A stretch of DNA of 64,000 bases from the NCBI RefSeq assembly GCF_007746795.1, contig NZ_CP036343.1:668480-732479 (forward strand), in the 5' to 3' direction. The stretch is from Gimesia algae. GTDB taxonomy: Bacteria; Planctomycetota; Planctomycetia; Planctomycetales; Planctomycetaceae. A model generated the notes under the pieces. It ran no database searches. It was given only the letters and a program-made list of their open reading frames with translations, and had not been told where the DNA came from. The translations under genes and the position numbers were made by a program. Each line of letters starts with the position of its first letter. The first letter of the stretch is position 1. Positions 56,012-64,000 of this stretch are shown here, piece by piece.

Positions 56012-57424
56012 TCAGTTTGTTTCCAGCACCAGCCAGCGGCTGAGAATTTTCGGATCGGCCTCAATCGTTTTACAGGAACCTGAGATCTCTTTTCCCCGGG
56101 ACCCCAGCAGCGAACTGAAACTGAATCGATTCGAAGAATCGTTTTCCTGCCGGGTTGTCACAAGAACTGTGCGTGTGCGTGGTGAGGCTGTTTCGGAGAC
56201 AATTTTCACAAATTCACCTAATGCTGAGGTTTTGCCAGCATTCAGAGTTGCCAGAAAGTCCAGCAGATACTCCAGCCCCTGTGAGCCAATGCCCACTTCT
56301 AATACTTCCAGAGTTGCTGCCTGTGAAACGAGTGTTAATTTCGTATCCCGGCTGTTCTTGAGGTGTTCTCGACACAGCGTTCCAACAAAAGAAATGGCCC
56401 ACTCTACACGTTCCCGCTGGTGCAGCACGGAATTGCCCGGCAGCCACAGGTCCAGACCAATCACCAGATCATAGTTTCGGTTCTGATGATATTCCTGAAC
56501 CATCAACTCTCCCTGTCGCGCAGAACTCCGCCAGTGGATTGCGCGTTGACTGTCTCCGGTACGATACTCGCGAATATGATTAAATTCGTCATCAAATACA
56601 CCACGACGGCTGCGATTCTGTTGAGCCATCTCTGCAATCGAAAAAAAATCTTCTGCCCAGTTTGAACTTAAACGTCCAATCTGTGGGTGTACTATGATTT
56701 CATTTTGTTCGTGAAAGATAGCCCCTCGTTTAACCAGACCCAGTGGATAACGAGTCGAAACGTGAAGTGGCCCGAACTGATAAATCCCCCGATGCATCAG
56801 TTTGACATAGTAATGCGCAGAGAGTTGCTGCCGAGGTCCGACTCTTCGAAATACGACAGAGGCTTCCAGGTCTTCATTACTGTTTTTAAACGTGTCGTTG
56901 ACCTCCATCAGGTAGGCTGCGATGACCCGTTTCTTATTCTCCATCAGAATCTCAGCAGTGAAAGTCTCTCCGACCATCACCCGTTGAGGAATAATCCGTT
57001 TCAACTGGATGTTCTTGAGCATGCTGTATGTAATCCAGCCATTCAACACAAAAGGGCCAGTCATCATCGCAAAAACCAGCATCAGCATATTTTCCCGAGA
57101 CAGAACCGACCCGATAAACAGAACAGTCATCATCAAAAGATAGACAACGCCATCGCGGGGGAGTGAAACTCGATTTCTCCCGATCCGTTTTACCTGAAAG
57201 CGTTCTAAATCAGGGAAAATGATAAGCAATATGTTTGAGACACCCCACAAGAATAATCCGGCGCTGGCAAACCTCAGGATCAAAGGGAGATTGTGATGAA
57301 TTTCTTTCAGAGTCAGTGGAAACTGAAAGCTATAAGTAAAGATGAAGATTCCCACCAGCATTAAGATCAGCCAGGGGCGCCACTCTTTTCTTTTGTGCCA
57401 GAACTCGAACAGGTTATTTTTCAT
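56012..57424 (-). CDS. DUF58 membrane protein
   Basis: This 470-residue DUF58 protein carries N-terminal membrane helices at about 16-34, 44-66 and 92-130, a beta-rich part, then the family core FNHIREYRTGDSQRAIHWRSSARQGELMVQEY at about 278-310 and a vWA-like domain (NYDLVIGLDLW). It differs from the soluble DUF58 protein at 22111 by its membrane part. It is probably cotranscribed with the downstream transglutaminase gene, 139 bases apart. Confidence 0.9.
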   Translation of the reverse strand: MKNNLFEFWHKRKEWRPWLILMLVGIFIFTYSFQFPLTLKEIHHNLPLILRFASAGLFLWGVSNILLIIFPDLERFQVKRIGRNRVSLPRDGVVYLLMMTVLFIGSVLSRENMLMLVFAMMTGPFVLNGWITYSMLKNIQLKRIIPQRVMVGETFTAEILMENKKRVIAAYLMEVNDTFKNSNEDLEASVVFRRVGPRQQLSAHYYVKLMHRGIYQFGPLHVSTRYPLGLVKRGAIFHEQNEIIVHPQIGRLSSNWAEDFFSIAEMAQQNRSRRGVFDDEFNHIREYRTGDSQRAIHWRSSARQGELMVQEYHQNRNYDLVIGLDLWLPGNSVLHQRERVEWAISFVGTLCREHLKNSRDTKLTLVSQAATLEVLEVGIGSQGLEYLLDFLATLNAGKTSALGEFVKIVSETASPRTRTVLVTTRQENDSSNRFSFSSLLGSRGKEISGSCKTIEADPKILSRWLVLETN

Positions 57425-57591
57425 GTATGGTCAATACTACCGAATACCCTGGAAGACTGTTCATTCCTCAAGAAGGAACACCCTCTTGATTCATTTATTC
57501 TAGCAGCAACCGAAGAAAGATCTACGCTGAAAACAGGAGAGATCAAGAAGGTTACGAATGCGTTGATACCTGTCGAGATCGATTGAAGACG

Positions 57592-58131
57592 TTATTTCAG
57601 GGGATGCAATCCTGCTTCAAGCCGACGTTGATTTATCGTTGAGAATGCGCGAGGTTCTTTTTTCAAAAACTTGATTAACTGGGACGAAGAGCAACTCAGA
57701 AACTGACTCGCAGCCTTTATATCAAATTGATAGTAAAATATTGTATCCAGAGCTTCGGCAAGCAGTGCCGGAAACTCATCATGCTCTGAATTTACTTTCA
57801 GTGTTCCATTCATGATTCTGCGCTGCCAGAGCAATGAAGGAGATTCCGAGATTTCTGAGATGCGATATCCCAGAGCCAGATTCACACGCAAGCGAAACAG
57901 GGCAATAGACCGGTTTCGTCCCTGCTGTCGTCGTTCAGAAGCTTCTCCCCGAATATTGGTGGGGATATGTTTGATGACAACTCCGGTTTCGACTTTATTT
58001 CGATGCTGGCCGCCGGGACCGGATCTCCTGACATGCTCAATCTGACAATCTTTCAATAGTAATTCGAGATTACAACATGCGGGATGCGTCTTGCCAGAAA
58101 GTTCACGGTCCGAGTCAATTGCTGCCATCAT
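57592..58131 (-). CDS. GGQ release-factor-like peptidyl-tRNA hydrolase domain protein
   Basis: This 179-residue protein carries the peptide-release GGQ motif (GPGGQHRNKVETGVVIKH, GGQ at 40-42). GGQ domains hydrolyse the peptidyl-tRNA ester in the ribosome. It is too short for RF1 or RF2 and lacks their codon-reading domains. ArfB/YaeJ (about 140 residues) and mitochondrial ICT1 are the closest relatives by shape. A second helical part (about 100-179) ends in LEAGLHPLK, unlike the basic tail of ArfB. It may rescue stalled ribosomes. There are two adjacent ATGs, at 58131 and 58128. Confidence 0.82.
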   Translation of the reverse strand: MMAAIDSDRELSGKTHPACCNLELLLKDCQIEHVRRSGPGGQHRNKVETGVVIKHIPTNIRGEASERRQQGRNRSIALFRLRVNLALGYRISEISESPSLLWQRRIMNGTLKVNSEHDEFPALLAEALDTIFYYQFDIKAASQFLSCSSSQLIKFLKKEPRAFSTINQRRLEAGLHPLK

Positions 58132-58463
58132 AGGTCACACTCACTTGAATTCGCTTCGAAACCACGTCGAACTGAAGTTTCGACGGCCATTCGAATTTAA
58201 CAGGTAGTTTTTAGTTTATAAAAGAAAGCGGGAGTTGTTTCAGCGTACTTCACAGATCAGCAGTCAAGGATTATGATGCACGAGTGACCTGTTATTATAG
58301 GCTGCATCACATTGATTTCGCCAGCCTGTATTCAGGTATATATTATTTCAAATCTCAGGCCTGTCTGATTGGAATACGGGAACCGTGTTCTCTGTGCTCA
58401 GGTACAGTGAATCCAGTCACTGTTTTCTCTGAAAGCCTGGCCCTTGGATATTCAGGTATCAGC
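58132..58463. other. Divergent intergenic region
   Basis: This 332-base gap lies between the GGQ gene and the lipoprotein gene. The open frame of the lipoprotein runs back to 58284 but has no signal or family features there, so it is treated as non-coding. The sequence attcaggtat occurs twice (58330 and 58450 regions), probably by chance. Confidence 0.4.
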
Positions 58464-58985
58464 ATGCAACCCATTCTCAGACCGTCCAAAACAATTCCCA
58501 GTCTGCTGGTTGTTCTATCCATTGTCTGTAGCCTGGCTGTGGGTTGTGGTAAAACACATGACCCGAACAGTAAAGAAGCCACGGAATATGTGCTCAAACT
58601 GGGTGGAACCGTGATTCCAGTACACAGTGAACTTCCGATCGAAACTCCTGCCAAAATTCCCGAAGGAAATTTTGCGATCCGAAAAATTGACCTGACCAAT
58701 GCAAAATTAAAAAATATTGAGCTGGGAAAACTGTCCAATCTCCGTTATCTCGAATCACTGAATCTGCATCGCACGAACCTGACCGATGAAGGACTGACCC
58801 TGATCACTGATTTACCGAAATTACAATCACTCGAAATCGCCTATACGCCCGTTACCGACAAGGCGATCAGCCAGTTGACCCGATTCCCGAAATTACGAAA
58901 AATCTTCCTGTATGGAACCGCAGCTAAACCTCAAACACTTGAGGACCTGAAATCAAATCTAAAGGGATGCACGATCTATAAATAA
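58464..58985 (+). CDS. Leucine-rich-repeat lipoprotein
   Basis: This 173-residue lipoprotein has signal MQPILRPSKTIPSLL, then VVLSIVCSLAVGC with cysteine 28. The mature part contains leucine-rich repeats (LSNLRYLESLNLHRTNLTDEGL, LPKLQSLEIAYTPVTDKAI, FPKLRKIFLYGTA). Such proteins are common in planctomycetes and probably bind partners outside the cell. ATG 58464 is chosen because the signal begins there; a longer frame to 58284 has no features. A convergent sulfatase gene follows after an 87-bp-type repeat. Confidence 0.82.
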   Translation: MQPILRPSKTIPSLLVVLSIVCSLAVGCGKTHDPNSKEATEYVLKLGGTVIPVHSELPIETPAKIPEGNFAIRKIDLTNAKLKNIELGKLSNLRYLESLNLHRTNLTDEGLTLITDLPKLQSLEIAYTPVTDKAISQLTRFPKLRKIFLYGTAAKPQTLEDLKSNLKGCTIYK

Positions 58986-59005
58986 TCGTGATGCAGAAAG
59001 TTCTC

Positions 59006-59096
59006 GATCGCATCACATTTAACCTTAGCGTCTCTCAATCTATTACACTCGGTCCAAATGCCTGCGAGACGCTATAATAATGGGACAGCGTCTAAT
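59006..59096. repeat. Copy C of the 87-bp intergenic repeat
   Basis: This copy is close to unit B at 40750: gatcgcatcacatttaacc, tctctcaatctattacactc and ggtccaaatg are nearly identical. It has perfect 9-bp arms TAGCGTCTC (59026-59034) and GAGACGCTA (59066-59074), so it can form a hairpin. It lies between the stops of two convergent genes, a place suited to a terminator-like role, but no T-run follows. Confidence 0.85.
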
Positions 59097-60477
59097 CTTT
59101 TGAATACGGCGTGAGTGGTTTTTGCCACGGGACAGTGCCATACCGCTGGATTTCTGCTCTTAATAATACCGAGAGCTGATTGAATTTTTTCCGGTTACTC
59201 TCGGCCAGATTTTTCTGTTCCAGAGGATCAGCCTTCAGATCATACAGTTCCAGCGGCTCAAACGGACTGTTCTGTAGAAGTTTCCATTGCCCACTGCGCA
59301 CCGCTTCAATCGTTTTCCCTCCATAACGAGTTCCCCCTTCTCGTCGTCGGAAAAACCAGTGTGTTCGTAACGGCTTCTGCTGTTTGCCTTGCAGGGTGGG
59401 TAGAAAACTGACGGCATCTAAACCCGCAGGTACAGTGAGACCACTTGCTTCACAAACCGTGGGAAAAATGTCCATACTCATTGCCATAAAATCCGTGTCT
59501 GAGTGGGGCGCAATGTGATTTTTCCAGACCACACCCGTGGGAACTTTTAATCCGCCTTCGTACATACTCTGTTTGCCATCACGCAAGGCTCCGTTATTGG
59601 CTCCCACACTCAATTGACCGCCGTTATCGGAACTGAAAACAATCAGAGTGTTCTCACTCAGACCGGTTTCATCCAGGGTCTGAACGACTTTCCCGATTCC
59701 TGCGTCCAGATGTTCAATCAATGCCACCAGCTTTGCCCGGCCGGGATCGATCCCCGTCTCCCGTTGTTTGATTTTTTCCAGCCATTCCTGGGGAGGCTGG
59801 ATGGGAGTGTGTGGAGCGTTATACGCGAGATATAGAAAGAAGGGACTTTCATTCTTTGACTGCTGCTTTAAATACTCACAGGTCCAGTCAGTAAACAGAT
59901 CAGTCGCGTGCCCCTGGGGATCGACTGTTTCCTGATTCCGTCGCATATAGTTCACATTGTGCCGACGATGTAGATAGTAATCGTCCATCATATCACCCAG
60001 AAAACCACGAAAGAGATCAAACCCCCGTTCGGTAGGTGTATTCGGCGATTCCAGCCCCAGGTGCCACTTACCTATGATTGACGTCTGATATCCCGCTTGA
60101 TGAAAGACATCAGCCAGTGTGACTGCAGATGGTTTGAGATATCCCCAGCTGTTTTCAGGATGTGTGCGAATTACTCCCGGGATTCCCACCATATCCTGGT
60201 ATTGTCCGGTTAATAAAGCGGCCCGTGTGGGAGAACAGACGGGGCAGTTTGCATAAAAACTGGTGAATTTCATACCCCGGTTTAGTAATCCGTCAATATG
60301 TGGCGATTTTAAATCGGTGGCACCGTAACTGCTTAAATCTCCATAACCCAGATCATCCACCAGAATCACCAGAACATTAGGGCGTGTCTGTTGCGCACTG
60401 GTTTCCCGTGTAATTAAGTGTGAATACAGTGTCAACAGAATGATTAACGTGGCTCGTAACAGGATTGTTTTTTTCAT
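59092..60477 (-). CDS. Exported sulfatase, formylglycine type
   Basis: This 461-residue arylsulfatase-type enzyme removes sulfate esters, typically from algal polysaccharides. It has a signal (MKKTILLRATLIILLTLYS) and metal-binding DDLGYGDLSSYG (about 41-52). The active-site motif C81-S-P-T-R85, in which the cysteine becomes formylglycine, is followed by AALLTG. The HLGLESPNTPTERGFDLFRGF and SSDNGGQ blocks are also typical. No maturation enzyme is nearby; planctomycetes usually encode one elsewhere. ATG 60477 gives a good signal; the frame opens 15 codons earlier. Confidence 0.93.
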   Translation of the reverse strand: MKKTILLRATLIILLTLYSHLITRETSAQQTRPNVLVILVDDLGYGDLSSYGATDLKSPHIDGLLNRGMKFTSFYANCPVCSPTRAALLTGQYQDMVGIPGVIRTHPENSWGYLKPSAVTLADVFHQAGYQTSIIGKWHLGLESPNTPTERGFDLFRGFLGDMMDDYYLHRRHNVNYMRRNQETVDPQGHATDLFTDWTCEYLKQQSKNESPFFLYLAYNAPHTPIQPPQEWLEKIKQRETGIDPGRAKLVALIEHLDAGIGKVVQTLDETGLSENTLIVFSSDNGGQLSVGANNGALRDGKQSMYEGGLKVPTGVVWKNHIAPHSDTDFMAMSMDIFPTVCEASGLTVPAGLDAVSFLPTLQGKQQKPLRTHWFFRRREGGTRYGGKTIEAVRSGQWKLLQNSPFEPLELYDLKADPLEQKNLAESNRKKFNQLSVLLRAEIQRYGTVPWQKPLTPYSKD

Positions 60478-60536
60478 CGTCCGTAATACTTTCTGATTAA
60501 GTAGAACCAGGAATTCGATCATTGATTTAATCGATC

Positions 60537-61229
60537 TTATACATTGAAGTCATTCCATAGTTTTTCAAATTCGGATTCAAAACGTACCAGCAGTTTAGGA
60601 TCATTAGTGATCACCAGGTTTTCTGAATTATTTCGAGAAGCGCTGCGTGTCCAGTTATAGCTGCCCGTTAAAACAGACTCGGAATCAAACAGGGCAAATT
60701 TATGATGCATGTGATATTCTGTCTGGTCAATTCTTACAGGGATGCCTGATCTTTCCAGTCGTTCAATGTCAGAGCCTCGATCAAAGGATTTATCGTTATC
60801 GGTAACGATTCTGATTTGAACCTGTCGCGCGTGTGCATCGAGTATGGATTCTGTGACTCGATCATCTGTAATTGTAAAAACGCAAATGTCTAATTTCTTA
60901 CGAGCAGAAGCAATCAGCCTGCAGATTCGATGCGAGCAGTCGTCATGCGGGCTGAATAATGCTTCCGAGCTGAGAGTGGTTTCAATTGTGTTGGCATTGG
61001 CCAGGATTTTCATCAGATCTTCCAGCCAGGAAAGTGCCTGTGTATCGGAAACTCCTGCCGGTTTATTTTCACGAAAGATCTGAAACGCTTCATTGCGAAC
61101 CAAAGATAGATTATGCTCTGTGAGGCTGATATGCGAAAATATCTGACTTAAAGCAGTACGTTCACTGCGTGTCATCTGAAAATCTTCAAACGTCTGCAGT
61201 AACATATTCCGAATTTGTGAGCGATCCAT
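60537..61229 (-). CDS. PLD-superfamily nuclease-like protein, single HKD
   Basis: This 230-residue protein has an N-terminal helical region (1-95, no match recognised). A phospholipase D-type domain follows with one HKD motif, H175-x-K177 and D182 (HMHHKFALFDSESV), and GSYNWTRSASRNNSEN. Single-HKD proteins such as Nuc and Zucchini work as dimers and often cut nucleic acids. It has no signal peptide, so it is cytosolic. The substrate may be DNA, RNA or lipid. It is divergent from the epimerase gene. Confidence 0.85.
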   Translation of the reverse strand: MDRSQIRNMLLQTFEDFQMTRSERTALSQIFSHISLTEHNLSLVRNEAFQIFRENKPAGVSDTQALSWLEDLMKILANANTIETTLSSEALFSPHDDCSHRICRLIASARKKLDICVFTITDDRVTESILDAHARQVQIRIVTDNDKSFDRGSDIERLERSGIPVRIDQTEYHMHHKFALFDSESVLTGSYNWTRSASRNNSENLVITNDPKLLVRFESEFEKLWNDFNV

Positions 61230-61272
61230 TTCAGGTAGCTGCCTATAATGTTTATGAAGGATTAACGAAATG

Positions 61273-61313
61273 GCAGATTGCGATTACATATGCAATCTGC
61301 TTCAATTTATACT
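61273..61313. promoter_or_regulatory. Inverted repeat and -10 box in the divergent gap
   Basis: GCAGATTGC (61273-61281) and GCAATCTGC (61292-61300) are perfect inverted arms with a 10-base spacer. TATACT (61308-61313) lies just after them, before ATG 61347. The arrangement looks like an operator beside a -10 box, though no good -35 box is seen. Confidence 0.4.
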
Positions 61314-61346
61314 AGCGTGAACATACTTTATGGAAAAGACACTCGC

Positions 61347-62246
61347 ATGAAACTGTTGATTTCAGGCAGCTCCGGACTCGTCGGTTCTAACTTATGTCAG
61401 AAGCTGGATTCTGACCCTGCATATGAAACGGTGCGACTGGTTCGAAAGCAATCTTCAGAAAAGCAGGAGACGACCGTCTTGTGGCAACCCACCAGCGACG
61501 GCATGGATTTGAGTCTCTTTGCAGGAGTCGATGCAGTAATTCATCTGGGCGGCGTGAATATCGCGAACAAACGCTGGTCACCAGAAATAAAGCAGAGCAT
61601 CTATAACAGTCGTGTGCAGTCAACCAGTCTGCTGGCAAATTCCATGGCCCAACTCGATCAGCCTCCCTCAATCTTTATCTGTGCTTCCGCGATCGGTTAC
61701 TATGGAGATCGTGGTGATGAACGTCTCGATGAAAACAGTGAACGCGGAAACGGTTTTCTGGCCGATGTCTGTGAAGGCTGGGAAACAGCGACTCAGCCTG
61801 CCAGAGATGCGGGGATTCGTGTTGTCAATACGCGTTTTGGGATGATACTGGACAAGCAGGGGGGCGCTTTGGCGCAAATGCTGACGCCATTCAAATGTGG
61901 CGTTGGGGGTAAACTGGGAAGTGGCTCACAGTATTGGAGCTGGATTGCTTTACCGGATGTTGTGAATGCAATTCTGTTCTGCCTTCAGCATTCCGAGATT
62001 GAGGGGCCTGTTAATTTTGTGGCCCCCGATGAAGTCACCAATCTGGAATTTACTAAAACGCTGGGAAAAGTCCTCTCGCGTCCGACGTGCCTGCCCGTTC
62101 CGGCCTGGGCTATTAAAACGATCTTTGGAGAAATGGGGCAGGCGCTGATGTTGTGCAGTGCACGTGTCACTCCTCACAAACTGCAGGCAACTGGTTATGA
62201 ATTCACTTACCCTAAACTGGAAGATGCATTTCGCGGCCTGCTGTGA
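61347..62246 (+). CDS. TIGR01777-family epimerase (YfcH-like)
   Basis: This 299-residue NAD(P)-binding protein shows ISGSSGLVGSNLC near residues 4-16, then VIHLGGVNIANKRWSPEIKQSIYNSR, and the family hallmark SAIGYYGDRGDERLDENSERGNGFL with VCEGWE. The C-terminal part is DUF1731. The reaction of TIGR01777 proteins is not known. ATG 61347 is taken because it directly precedes the Rossmann strand; the frame is open 23 codons further upstream with no features. Confidence 0.92.
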   Translation: MKLLISGSSGLVGSNLCQKLDSDPAYETVRLVRKQSSEKQETTVLWQPTSDGMDLSLFAGVDAVIHLGGVNIANKRWSPEIKQSIYNSRVQSTSLLANSMAQLDQPPSIFICASAIGYYGDRGDERLDENSERGNGFLADVCEGWETATQPARDAGIRVVNTRFGMILDKQGGALAQMLTPFKCGVGGKLGSGSQYWSWIALPDVVNAILFCLQHSEIEGPVNFVAPDEVTNLEFTKTLGKVLSRPTCLPVPAWAIKTIFGEMGQALMLCSARVTPHKLQATGYEFTYPKLEDAFRGLL

Positions 62247-62255
62247 TGTGTAGAT

Positions 62256-63788
62256 TTACTGCAGGATCGGCAGTGAAGAACCGGGATTGTGCTGGAATTC
62301 TTTCGTGACAATCCCGCCAATCAGAGTCGTAGGAGTTACATCGAAGATTTCCACACGGGTCAGGGAGCCTGCTAATCGTGGGTTGCCATCAAAGACCACA
62401 ATGCGATCACAGTTGGACCGACCAACCAGTTGCTCTGCCAGCGATTCTTCAATCGCTTTCTGAGCTGACTTGCTGGGACCTTCGACCAGGACTTCGACCT
62501 GTTTGCCAATGAACTCCGCATTATCTTCTTCACTGATCTGGTTCTGCACCGCCAGCATTTCATTGTTGCGGCGTTTTTTGACTTCATCAGGAATTTCATC
62601 TTTGAACCGCTCTGCGGCTTTCGTACCCGGACGTTCGCTGTATTTGAAAATGAAACTGTTCTTGAAACGAAACTCGCGAATCGATTCCAGACTGAGTTGA
62701 TGTGATTCTTCGGTTTCACCGGGATGGCCTACAATGAAATCACTGGAGACAGAGCAACCGGGGAGAATCTCGTTGACACGCTGCATCATCTCCCGGTAAT
62801 CTTCTACCGTGTAACCCCGTTTCATGACTTTCAGGACATCATTGCAACCGTGCTGCAGGGGAACGTGCAGATAACGGGTGGCTTTGGGAAGATCCCGAAT
62901 GGCCTCCAGCAGGTCGGTGGTCATGTCTTTGGGATAGCTGGTAACAAACTTGATGCGATTGATCCCTTCCACATCGTGGATCTGGTACAACAGATCAGAG
63001 AGGCGATACAGTTTACCATCCTGTGTATGTTTATAACTGTTGACGGTTTGACCGAGCAGTGTGACTTCTTTGACTCCCTGATCAGCGAGAACATTCACTT
63101 CCGATAGAATTTCGCGTGGAGAACGACTCTGTTCGGGGCCGCGGGTCGAAGGCACGACGCAGTAAGAACAGAATTTGTCACAACCGATCATGATCCGCAC
63201 AAATGCCTGATAAGGCGAGGGACGCATCTCAGGATCGCGCAACGGATCATAACTTTGAAAACTGTTAGTGATTTCCGCGAGCTTTCCATCCTTGCGGCCC
63301 AGACCCACCGCCAGTTCACGGCTGCGCACATTCTGACTGTGATTCACGCGTGCTTTGTCGATCAGACTGGAAACCTGCGCCAGCTGGCCGGTCCCGACTA
63401 CGAAATCGACCTGGGGGGCTTTTTGAAAAATCAGCTTCTGATCTTTCTGTGCCATACAGCCCATGACCCCGATCACTTTTTTGGGGTTTTTCCGGGCGCC
63501 GTAGCGCAACCTGCCTAAGGAACTATAAATTTTATGCTCCGCATGCTCCCGGACACTGCAGGTATTAAACAGAATGGTTTCTGCCTCTTTCACATTCTGT
63601 GTCAGTTCATAGCCACGTTTCCGCAGATCGGCTACGACCAGTTCGCTATCCAGCATATTCATCTGGCAGCCAACAGTTTCAATATAAAGCTTGTGGTTGT
63701 GATCCGTCACCACCTCTACCTGGCTTTCAGCTGTTTCAGCCGGTGTGTGTTCGGAATTTGATTCAGTGGTTTGATCAACGTGAGACAT
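62256..63788 (-). CDS. miaB: tRNA-2-methylthio-N6-dimethylallyladenosine synthase
   Basis: MiaB adds a methylthio group to i6A37 of tRNAs using two 4Fe-4S clusters. The 510 residues show the N-terminal cluster cysteines C41, C77 and C111 (VGCQMN, NTCSVREH, MGCMAQ), radical SAM C203, C207 and C210 (GCDKFCSYC), and a TRAM end. A polar 30-residue N-terminal extension precedes the usual start. It is followed (in its own direction) by the end of the convergent epimerase. Upstream lies the 3' end of another minus-strand gene. Confidence 0.96.
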   Translation of the reverse strand: MSHVDQTTESNSEHTPAETAESQVEVVTDHNHKLYIETVGCQMNMLDSELVVADLRKRGYELTQNVKEAETILFNTCSVREHAEHKIYSSLGRLRYGARKNPKKVIGVMGCMAQKDQKLIFQKAPQVDFVVGTGQLAQVSSLIDKARVNHSQNVRSRELAVGLGRKDGKLAEITNSFQSYDPLRDPEMRPSPYQAFVRIMIGCDKFCSYCVVPSTRGPEQSRSPREILSEVNVLADQGVKEVTLLGQTVNSYKHTQDGKLYRLSDLLYQIHDVEGINRIKFVTSYPKDMTTDLLEAIRDLPKATRYLHVPLQHGCNDVLKVMKRGYTVEDYREMMQRVNEILPGCSVSSDFIVGHPGETEESHQLSLESIREFRFKNSFIFKYSERPGTKAAERFKDEIPDEVKKRRNNEMLAVQNQISEEDNAEFIGKQVEVLVEGPSKSAQKAIEESLAEQLVGRSNCDRIVVFDGNPRLAGSLTRVEIFDVTPTTLIGGIVTKEFQHNPGSSLPILQ

Positions 63789-63846
63789 GGACTGCTTTTA
63801 CTACTGTTTTAAATGAATGGGTCAATGTTCGTGCCGTAAACAAAAT

Positions 63847-63878
63847 TACTGGCGTGTACTGAAACAGCGACGCCAGTA
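63847..63878 (-). terminator. Rho-independent terminator for the partial gene
   Basis: TACTGGCGT (63847-63855) and ACGCCAGTA (63870-63878) form a perfect 9-bp stem with a 14-base loop. On the minus strand the stem is followed by AATTTTGTTT. It starts directly after the stop codon at 63880. Confidence 0.7.
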
Positions 63879-63879
63879 G

Positions 63880-64000
63880 TTAAGCTGCGGAAGCTTTTTG
63901 ATCGGCAGAGTTCCGTTCCGTCTGCTGCTCGGACGGATTGTTTTCGGTTGCCAGATTCCCTGATTGAGAGAGTTCCTGGGTATATTCAATCGCCAGTTGC
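63880..64000 (-). CDS. 3' end of an unidentified gene
   Basis: Only the last 39 residues are in the window: QLAIEYTQELSQSGNLATEN, then a polar tail ending in QKASAA and TAA at 63880-63882. The composition is low complexity and acidic to neutral. A terminator follows directly, which supports a genuine gene end. The family cannot be named from this. Confidence 0.6.
   Translation of the reverse strand, partial: QLAIEYTQELSQSGNLATENNPSEQQTERNSADQKASAA

Noticed and set aside
58284-58463. 60-codon extension of the lipoprotein frame
   Set aside because: The lipoprotein signal starts at 58464, and an extension would bury it inside the protein.

Overview
The window looks like chromosomal DNA of a planctomycete, probably a Gimesia/Planctomyces-type marine member. 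The evidence is gene content: a DUF1549/DUF1553 protein with one CxxCH motif, a formylglycine-type sulfatase, a giant PQQ-type propeller protein with a malectin-like end, EF-hand-rich exported proteins, a Tat-exported TIM-barrel isomerase, and large MoxR/DUF58/vWA gene sets. No rRNA, tRNA, CRISPR array, phage or insertion sequence was recognised. Assignments rest on motif recognition by eye; no database search was run.

Layout. 1-1559 (minus): ilvN then ilvC (its 3' end lies outside the window), two steps of branched-chain amino acid synthesis. 1820-3667 (plus): recJ with a good sigma70-type promoter. 3669-8314 (minus): a 1448-residue exported propeller protein and a small membrane protein. 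8628-35332 (plus): about 26.7 kb of uninterrupted co-directional genes, many overlapping by 1-4 bases or slightly more, closed by a strong terminator at 35354-35392. Its parts are a DUF1549/1553 protein, an EF-hand protein, a membrane coiled-coil protein, an iron-type ABC importer whose ATPase is fused to an NHL propeller, a vWA/amidotransferase-like membrane protein, a MoxR ATPase, a DUF58 protein, a BatA/vWA protein, two consecutive triads of [large membrane protein, ABC ATPase, ABC-2 permease], and a Tat-exported sugar isomerase-like protein.

35413-46490: leuB (minus), small unknowns, a short UvrA, a PsbP/Mog1-like protein, a small winged helix protein, a TPR protein, ComEC (minus) and a glycosidase-like propeller (minus). 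46625-53532 (plus): a peptide ABC importer of Yej/Opp type (fused double ATPase, lipoprotein binding protein, two permeases) with a CAP-domain gene placed inside it. 53536-58131 (minus): a TgpA-like transglutaminase, a second DUF58 protein and a GGQ release-factor-like protein. 58464-64000: a leucine-rich lipoprotein, a sulfatase, a PLD-family nuclease-like protein, a TIGR01777 epimerase, miaB and the 3' end of an unidentified gene.

How the genes may work together. The MoxR-DUF58-vWA set and the two exporter triads look like one envelope-associated assembly or export machine. The iron-type importer fused to an NHL propeller sits directly upstream and is linked by translational overlap to the first vWA gene. 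The most interesting signals are the in-frame ABC ATPase/lipoprotein/NHL fusion, the duplicated exporter triad, a methyltransferase-like domain inside the PQQ protein, and a family of intergenic repeats of about 87 bp near 40.7, 49.3 and 59.0 kb.
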